Positions 60,064 to 64,000 of a stretch of DNA of 64,000 nucleotides are shown here, piece after piece; the first letter of the stretch is position 1; the number at the start of each line of letters is the position of its first letter. The stretch spans positions 84,952 through 148,951 of the forward strand of contig NZ_JARZAJ010000022.1 of NCBI RefSeq assembly GCF_029892105.1. The letters run 5' to 3'. The notes beneath the pieces were generated by a model. It had not been told where the DNA came from and did no database searches. It was given only the letters and a program-made list of their open reading frames with translations. The DNA comes from Kitasatospora sp. GP82. GTDB lineage: Bacteria > Actinomycetota > Actinomycetes > Streptomycetales > Streptomycetaceae. The translations under genes and the position numbers were made by a program.

Positions 60064-60576
60064 GTTCGGGTGGCCGACACCGCCCGGAAGTGAGTCCGGG
60101 CGGGGGACTCCGCCCCGCCCGGCTGGTGACATCCGGCAGGCAATTTTTCTGCCTTTTGTCCGAAAAGTCCCAGATGTGACCAAGCTCACACCCGAATGCG
60201 TGGCATGATCGAGCGGTCGCGCAGCGTGATCACCGATTTGTGTGTCATCTTTGCCGACGGTGACCGGAGGACGGCTGCGTCAATTTGTCGACTCGTCGTC
60301 AACGGTGGCGGTGACAAGGGGAGTTGTCGTCAGTTGACGGCCGTTCCGCTCACTCGATGTAGCGGCCGGACGGGCCGATTTTCACCGGCTCGGCAGCGCT
60401 GGGTGAGGCAGCCGCGACCGTGCCCGATCACTCCAACGGACCCGCTGCTGGGTGTCGATTGAGTAACAGGGCTTGAAGTAAGGCACAATCTCCGCTTCGG
60501 GTCGGGCACAAGACCGGCCCCCCATGCGTTACGTGCGCTGGAGATACCGCACACACCCAGAGGGGGAGAGCGAAAA
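60064..60576. other. 513-base intergenic region with CRP-type site
   Basis: Between the desaturase and DUF4193 genes. It is relatively A/T-rich (CAATTTTTCTGCCTTTTGTC near 60141). An open frame at 60196-60462 lacks a ribosome site and family likeness. TTGACG (about 60333) and CACAAT (about 60484) are possible promoter hexamers but no pair has ideal spacing. Confidence 0.5.
60175..60190. promoter_or_regulatory. CRP/FNR-family binding site
   Basis: TGTGA-ccaagc-TCACA is an exact match to the classic TGTGA-N6-TCACA CRP palindrome. Streptomyces Crp binds GTG-N8-CAC-type sites. It lies 112 bases after the desaturase stop and 387 bases before the DUF4193 start. Confidence 0.7.
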
Positions 60577-60876
60577 ATGGCAACGGACTACGACACCCCA
60601 CGCAAGACCGATGACGACCTCAACGAGGACAGCATCGAGGAACTGAAGGCTCGGCGGAACGAGAAGTCCGGCGGCAACGTCGACGTCGACGAGTTCGAGG
60701 CCGCCGAGGGGCTGGAGCTTCCGGGCGCCGACCTCTCGAACGAGGAGCTGTCGGTCCGCGTGCTTCCTCGACAGGCCGACGAGTTCACCTGCATGAGCTG
60801 CTTCCTCGTACACCACCGCAGCCAGCTGTTCAGCGAGAAGAACGGCCAGCCCATCTGCCGGGACTGCGGCGCCTGA
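60577..60876 (+). CDS. DUF4193 family protein
   Basis: A 99-residue protein of the actinobacterial DUF4193 family ('MATDYDTPRKTDDDLNEDSIEELKARRNE'). The N-terminal 50 residues are acidic; the C-terminal part has C-x-x-C pairs FTCMSCFLVHHRSQL and ICRDCGA, forming a probable zinc ribbon. Similar zinc-ribbon proteins touch RNA polymerase or ribosomes, but the role here is unknown. The ATG follows a strong GGGGGAGAG. Well conserved in order beside dut in streptomycetes, as I recall. Confidence 0.93.
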   Translation: MATDYDTPRKTDDDLNEDSIEELKARRNEKSGGNVDVDEFEAAEGLELPGADLSNEELSVRVLPRQADEFTCMSCFLVHHRSQLFSEKNGQPICRDCGA

Positions 60877-61035
60877 GCACCTGGCGGGCATGCCCCGGGC
60901 CCGGCGGTCTCCGTCGGCCCGGCAAGCCGCCCCGTCCGGCTGCTTCGATCACTACGGCCGGAGGCAGAAACCGCGGTCGCGACGCCGACCGCACCGGCAG
61001 GAGTCCCCTGCGCACGACCCCTTCACCGGAGAACT

Positions 61036-61065
61036 GGGACGGTCCCGCACCCGCGGAACCGTCCC
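61036..61065. terminator. Hairpin between DUF4193 and DUF3093 genes
   Basis: 8-base arms GGGACGGT / ACCGTCCC with a 14-base loop, in the gap between convergent genes. Confidence 0.5.
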
Positions 61066-61123
61066 TCCGCCGTTTCCGGCCCGATTGCCGACAGGTGCCG
61101 GACCGCGCCGGCCAGCTCTCGGC

Positions 61124-61573
61124 TCAGCTCGCGGGACCCCGGCGAGCCTTCTCCAGCGCCGCCGCTAGGTGCTCCGGCGAACGTGTGGACAGGTAGACGT
61201 ACGGCGTCGGGTCGGCCGGATCGGTGACCTCGACCCGCAGCGCGCCCGGGACATAGCTGCGCAGCAGCATGAACGCCCGCGGATCCGCCTTCACCCCGCG
61301 CCAGGCCACCGCCTCGGCCCGGTCCAGCGGGTACGCCTCGCCCAGCGCTTCCACCGGGATCCGCGCCTGCCCGGCCACCAGTGAGCCCTGCACCACGCGG
61401 ATCCGGGCCGAGCCGTAGCTGCTCAGCGCGGCCGCGCCGGCCGCGATACCGACGACCAGGCCGATCAGGGCGCCCACCGCGCTGAACCGCAGCATGATGA
61501 GCGCGAGCGAGAGGCCGGCCGCGAGCGGGAGCAGCCACCAGGAGCGGGGGACGGTGAGGCGTTCGTCGTACAT
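61124..61573 (-). CDS. DUF3093 family membrane protein
   Basis: A 149-residue protein with two membrane helices (WWLLPLAAGLSLALIMLRF and ALIGLVVGIAAGAAAL, about 12-50) followed by a cytosolic beta-rich domain ('IRVVQGSLVAGQARIPVEALGEAYPLDRAEAVAWRGVKADPRAFMLLRSYVPGALRVEVTDP'). This matches DUF3093, PH-like in style, of unknown function. ATG 61573 (YDERLTVPRSWW) is the usual family start; the upstream extension of the frame is not homologous. Confidence 0.88.
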   Translation of the reverse strand: MYDERLTVPRSWWLLPLAAGLSLALIMLRFSAVGALIGLVVGIAAGAAALSSYGSARIRVVQGSLVAGQARIPVEALGEAYPLDRAEAVAWRGVKADPRAFMLLRSYVPGALRVEVTDPADPTPYVYLSTRSPEHLAAALEKARRGPAS

Positions 61574-61769
61574 GCCCCCATTGTGTGCACCGATTGCCGA
61601 GGCCCGGGTCCCGCCCCCGTGTCGAGCCCTGGCCGGGTCTGTGCCCGCCCTGCCAGCCGCTGAGCGGCTGCCCGGCTCGTCGGCTGCGCCGCCTCGCGTC
61701 CCACAAACCTTCTGCCTTCTGTTCGATCTTGCTGTTCGACCTTTGCTACCCGGCGGTAGGGTCGCCCGT

Positions 61770-62411
61770 GTGAACGGACCTGTCGCCTCCCCGCCTGCGC
61801 CGCAGGGCTCGGACGAGCCCGCTGCCGGTGCCGCCGCCCTCTCGCCGACCACGCCGCCCGCCGAGGCGGTGCTGCCCCCGCGCGCCCCCGAGGCACCGGC
61901 CCCCGGCACCCCGCTCGGCTCGCACTACGAGCACTGCTTCGGCTGCGGCCCGCAGCACCCGCAGGGACTCCAGCTGACCGCGATCGCAGGTGAGGGCCTC
62001 GACGTCACGGCACGCTTCACGGTCAAGCCCGGTCACCAGGGCGGCCCGGGACTGGCCCACGGCGGCGTGCTGACGACGGCGATGGACGAGACGCTCGGCA
62101 CGCTCAACTGGCTGCTGCACGCGGCAGCGGTCACCGGACGACTGGAGACCGATTTCCTCCGCCCGGTCCCGGTCGACGCCGAGCTGCACATCCGGGCCTG
62201 GATCACCGGTGTGCACGGCCGAAAGATCTACAGCGCCGCCGAGGGCCGGATCGGCGGACCGCAAGGACCGGTCGCCATCCGGGCTCAGGCACTCTTCATC
62301 CAGGTGAAGCTGGAACACTTCACCCAGCACGGTCGTCCCGAGGACATCAAGAAGGCCCTCGACGACCCGGATCTGTTCAAGCGCGCAAGAGCCTTTGAGG
62401 TGAACCCGTGA
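61770..62411 (+). CDS. PaaI family hotdog-fold thioesterase
   Basis: A 213-residue protein. After a 45-residue Pro/Ala-rich lead it has a single hotdog domain: 'HYEHCFGCGPQHPQGLQL' and the active-site pattern GPGLAHGGVLTTAMDETLGTL, in which Asp in MDE is the usual catalytic residue of this class. It hydrolyses acyl-CoA esters; substrate unknown. GTG 61770 follows GTAGGG. The stop overlaps the dut start by 4 bases (GTGA), so the two are co-translated. Confidence 0.87.
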   Translation: MNGPVASPPAPQGSDEPAAGAAALSPTTPPAEAVLPPRAPEAPAPGTPLGSHYEHCFGCGPQHPQGLQLTAIAGEGLDVTARFTVKPGHQGGPGLAHGGVLTTAMDETLGTLNWLLHAAAVTGRLETDFLRPVPVDAELHIRAWITGVHGRKIYSAAEGRIGGPQGPVAIRAQALFIQVKLEHFTQHGRPEDIKKALDDPDLFKRARAFEVNP

Positions 62412-62875
62412 GTCCCACCGCCCGCCCGCCGGTAGACATCCTGATCAACCGGATCGACCCCGAGCTGCCGCTCCCGGCGTACGAGCACCCCGGCGACGCC
62501 GGTGCCGATCTGCGCACCACGGTGGACGCCGAACTGGCCCCCGGTGAGCGCGCCGTGCTCCCCACCGGTATCGCCATCGCCCTCCCCGACGGCTACGCAG
62601 CCTTTGTGCACCCGCGTTCCGGGCTCGCAGCTCGTTGCGGTGTTGCCTTGGTGAACGCCCCAGGGACGGTCGATGCCGGGTACCGTGGTGAGATCAAGGT
62701 GATCGTCGTCAATCTGGACCCGCGCGAGGGGGTCAGCTTCCGCCGCGGGGACCGAATCGCCCAGCTGGTCATCCAGCAGGTCGAGAAGGCGCGTTTCCAC
62801 GAGGTGGCGGAGCTGCCCGGATCGGCACGTGCCGAGGGTGGGTTCGGATCGACGGGTGGTCACGCCGCGGTCTAG
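62408..62875 (+). CDS. dut: dUTP pyrophosphatase
   Basis: A 155-residue trimeric dUTPase that makes dUMP for dTTP synthesis and keeps uracil out of DNA. All five motifs are visible: GDAGADL (about 25-31), HPRSGLAAR (about 66-74), NAPGTVDAGYRGEI with the catalytic Asp (about 83-96), RRGDRIAQLVI (about 112-122) and RAEGGFGSTG (about 142-151). Coupled to the thioesterase gene by GTGA overlap and followed by the DUF3710 gene 80 bases on. Confidence 0.96.
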   Translation: MSPTARPPVDILINRIDPELPLPAYEHPGDAGADLRTTVDAELAPGERAVLPTGIAIALPDGYAAFVHPRSGLAARCGVALVNAPGTVDAGYRGEIKVIVVNLDPREGVSFRRGDRIAQLVIQQVEKARFHEVAELPGSARAEGGFGSTGGHAAV

Positions 62876-62955
62876 CATGCCCGCGGCTCGCAGTAGCCGA
62901 GCAGGTATTCGCTTCGGTCTTGGACCGGGGTCTTGGACCGGGAAGGACAGTGACC

Positions 62956-63756
62956 GTGTTCCGTCGTCGCCAAAAGAGCGAGGACGCTGTCGAGCAGCTC
63001 GCCGACGATGCCATCAGCGCCGACGAGACGGCCGATGGTGTCGAAGGTTCCGCCGACTCCGAGAGCGAGAACGTGACCGAGCAGGACCCGGCGGACCGGG
63101 TCGGCCTGCCGCCGGCTCCGCGCCCCGACGGACCGTGGGACGTCTCCGAGCTGGAGAACCCGGAGGAGGGCCGAGTCGATCTCGGCGGTCTCCTGGTCCC
63201 CGGAGTCGAGGGCATGGAGCTGCGGGTGGAGGTGGCCGGCGACGCGATCGTGGCCGCCACCCTGGTCCTCGGTAACAGCGCGATCCAGCTGCAGGCCTTT
63301 GCCGCCCCCAAGTCCGAGGGCATCTGGGGCGAGGTCCGCGAGGAGATCGCCACCGGTATCACTCAGCAGGGCGGACTGGTCGAGGAGGAGGAGGGCCCGC
63401 TGGGCTGGCACCTCCGCGCCCAGGTCCCGGTCCAGCTGCCCGACGGCACCCAGGGCGCCCAGCTCGTCCGCTTCGTCGGATGCGACGGCCCCCGCTGGTT
63501 CCTGCGTGGTGTGATCTCGGGTCAGGCCGCAGTGCAGCCCGAGATGGCCGGAATCCTTGAGCAGGTATTCCGCCAGACCGTGGTGGTCCGGGGCGAGACC
63601 CCGATGGCCCCGCGCGACCCGATCGTGCTGAAGCTCCCCGAGGACGCCCAGATGGTCGCCGACGGTGGTCCCGCCGCCGAGGGCGAAGGCTCCCGCTTCG
63701 GCGGCGCCTCGCTCGACCCGTTCGCCCGCGGCCCGGAGATCACCGAGGTCCGCTGA
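62956..63756 (+). CDS. DUF3710 family protein
   Basis: A 266-residue cytoplasmic protein. Residues 1-50 are acidic and low complexity; about 55-245 match actinobacterial DUF3710 ('GPWDVSELENPEEGRVDLGGLLVPGVEGMELRVEV', 'WGEVREEIATGI', 'GWHLRAQVPVQLPDGTQGAQLVRFVGCDGPRWFLRGVISG'). Function unknown; it usually follows dut in this group. GTG 62956 is preferred because GGAAGGA ends 9 bases upstream, while GTG 62950 would be too close. Confidence 0.92.
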   Translation: MFRRRQKSEDAVEQLADDAISADETADGVEGSADSESENVTEQDPADRVGLPPAPRPDGPWDVSELENPEEGRVDLGGLLVPGVEGMELRVEVAGDAIVAATLVLGNSAIQLQAFAAPKSEGIWGEVREEIATGITQQGGLVEEEEGPLGWHLRAQVPVQLPDGTQGAQLVRFVGCDGPRWFLRGVISGQAAVQPEMAGILEQVFRQTVVVRGETPMAPRDPIVLKLPEDAQMVADGGPAAEGEGSRFGGASLDPFARGPEITEVR

Positions 63757-63785
63757 CGTCACTCGCGACTCGTGCGCCACTCGCG

Positions 63786-63818
63786 ATTGCCCCCGCCTGG
63801 AGCCCAGGCGGGGGCGAT
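63786..63818 (+). terminator. Terminator of the dut/DUF3710 operon
   Basis: 15-base stem with one G-T pair (ATTGCCCCCGCCTGG / CCAGGCGGGGGCGAT), loop AGC, followed by TTT. It directly abuts the -35 element of the next promoter. Confidence 0.88.
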
Positions 63819-63848
63819 TTGCTTGTGGGGGCTCGATCCCCGTACAGT
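63819..63848 (+). promoter_or_regulatory. Candidate rRNA operon promoter
   Basis: TTGCTT (63819-63824), an 18-base spacer and TACAGT (63843-63848) form a good HrdB-type promoter directly after the terminator. Transcription would run into the rRNA leader-like sequence at the right edge. Confidence 0.6.
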
Positions 63849-64000
63849 TCCGGAGTCGCACCGAGAGGGGCGAAGGAAAGCGAGTCCGATGAATGAAACT
63901 CCGGTAAACGGAGCGGAAAACATCTGATAAGCTGGAAACACGAAAGAACGAAGCGCCCGGAGGGCCCGCTGGAAGGCGGCTCGAAGGAAGCGTCCGTTCC
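63849..64000 (+). other. Leader of an rRNA operon (16S gene beyond the window)
   Basis: The stretch from GGTAAACGGAGCGGAAAACA through CTGATAAGCTGGAAACACGA to GGAAGCGTCCGTTCC matches, from memory, the conserved leader upstream of streptomycete 16S rRNA genes, which then continues with TTGAGAACTCAACAG. It probably contains further rrn promoters (GATAAG near 63927 as a -10) and RNase III processing stems. The 16S coding start is not inside the window. Confidence 0.75.

Noticed and set aside
60196..60462. Possible 88-residue protein in the gap after the desaturase
   Set aside because: No ribosome site, no family likeness, poor third-position GC compared with real genes around it.
1..64000. tRNA genes, prophage, transposase, integrase or biosynthetic gene cluster
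   Set aside because: None recognised on either strand; gene content is mainly conserved streptomycete backbone. A covariance-model scan was not possible, so a missed tRNA cannot be fully excluded.

Overview
The window is high-GC actinobacterial chromosome and almost certainly comes from the family Streptomycetaceae (Streptomyces, Kitasatospora or a close relative). Support comes from the very strong third-position GC bias, the many GTG starts, and a run of streptomycete core genes: a WhiH-like regulator, hrdB, parE, parC, ptsH with a DasR box, sepH, cutRS, dut and several actinobacterial DUF families. From memory the order follows the S. coelicolor core arm around hrdB to dut, so most of the window is conserved backbone rather than an island. 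No phage, integrase, transposase, CRISPR array or biosynthetic cluster was seen.

Layout. 0-10.3 kb: DUF4192 protein, S33-type hydrolase (minus strand), a glycogen-debranching-like protein, an array of about 15 GCAGG units, a NrtR-type Nudix regulator with its own operator, then an ABC pair whose ATPase has lost its catalytic residues. 10.5-17.7 kb: whiH-like gene, hrdB, a secreted trypsin-like protease, DUF7455 protein and parE. 17.7-23.3 kb: DUF1453 protein, a NarL-type two-component pair, a DUF485 plus sodium:solute symporter pair, and a small secreted protein. 23.4-27.2 kb: a damaged region in which a CitA-type kinase is both frameshifted and 5'-truncated and abuts an ABC permease/lipoprotein pair that lacks an ATPase gene. 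27.2-35.6 kb: sucrase/ferredoxin-like protein, parC, two M16 peptidase-family genes and rtcB. 35.6-46.5 kb: FHA protein, AzlCD, glutaminase, acetyltransferase, membrane acyltransferase, HPr, a GNAT/acyl-CoA-synthetase fusion, DUF5998, a phosphodiesterase and thymidine kinase. 46.5-55.9 kb: VOC protein, rhodanese, SepH, a membrane protein, a sugar-lactone oxidase, MFS permease, ferrochelatase and inositol monophosphatase-like enzyme. 56-63.8 kb: small protein, CutRS, acyl-ACP desaturase, DUF4193, DUF3093, thioesterase, dUTPase and DUF3710. The last ~170 bases match, from memory, the conserved leader of a streptomycete rRNA operon, so a 16S gene should start just past the right edge.

How the genes work together. 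The window holds much of the growth and division machinery: the principal sigma factor, both topoisomerase IV subunits, SepH (an FtsZ partner), thymidine kinase and dUTPase for dTTP supply, and a sporulation regulator. Carbon signalling is represented by HPr under DasR control, a CRP-type site, an acetyl-CoA-linked acetyltransferase and CutRS.

The most interesting signals are: (1) one inferred deletion at about 25.2 kb that would explain both the missing sensor domain of the CitA-type kinase and the missing ABC ATPase, together with a frameshift that fuses kinase and regulator reading frames; (2) the degenerate ABC ATPase; (3) a G-quadruplex-capable pentanucleotide array; (4) several well-formed palindromic operators; (5) a low-GC patch over the active-site motif of rtcB; and (6) a CutS without cysteines in its extracellular loop.
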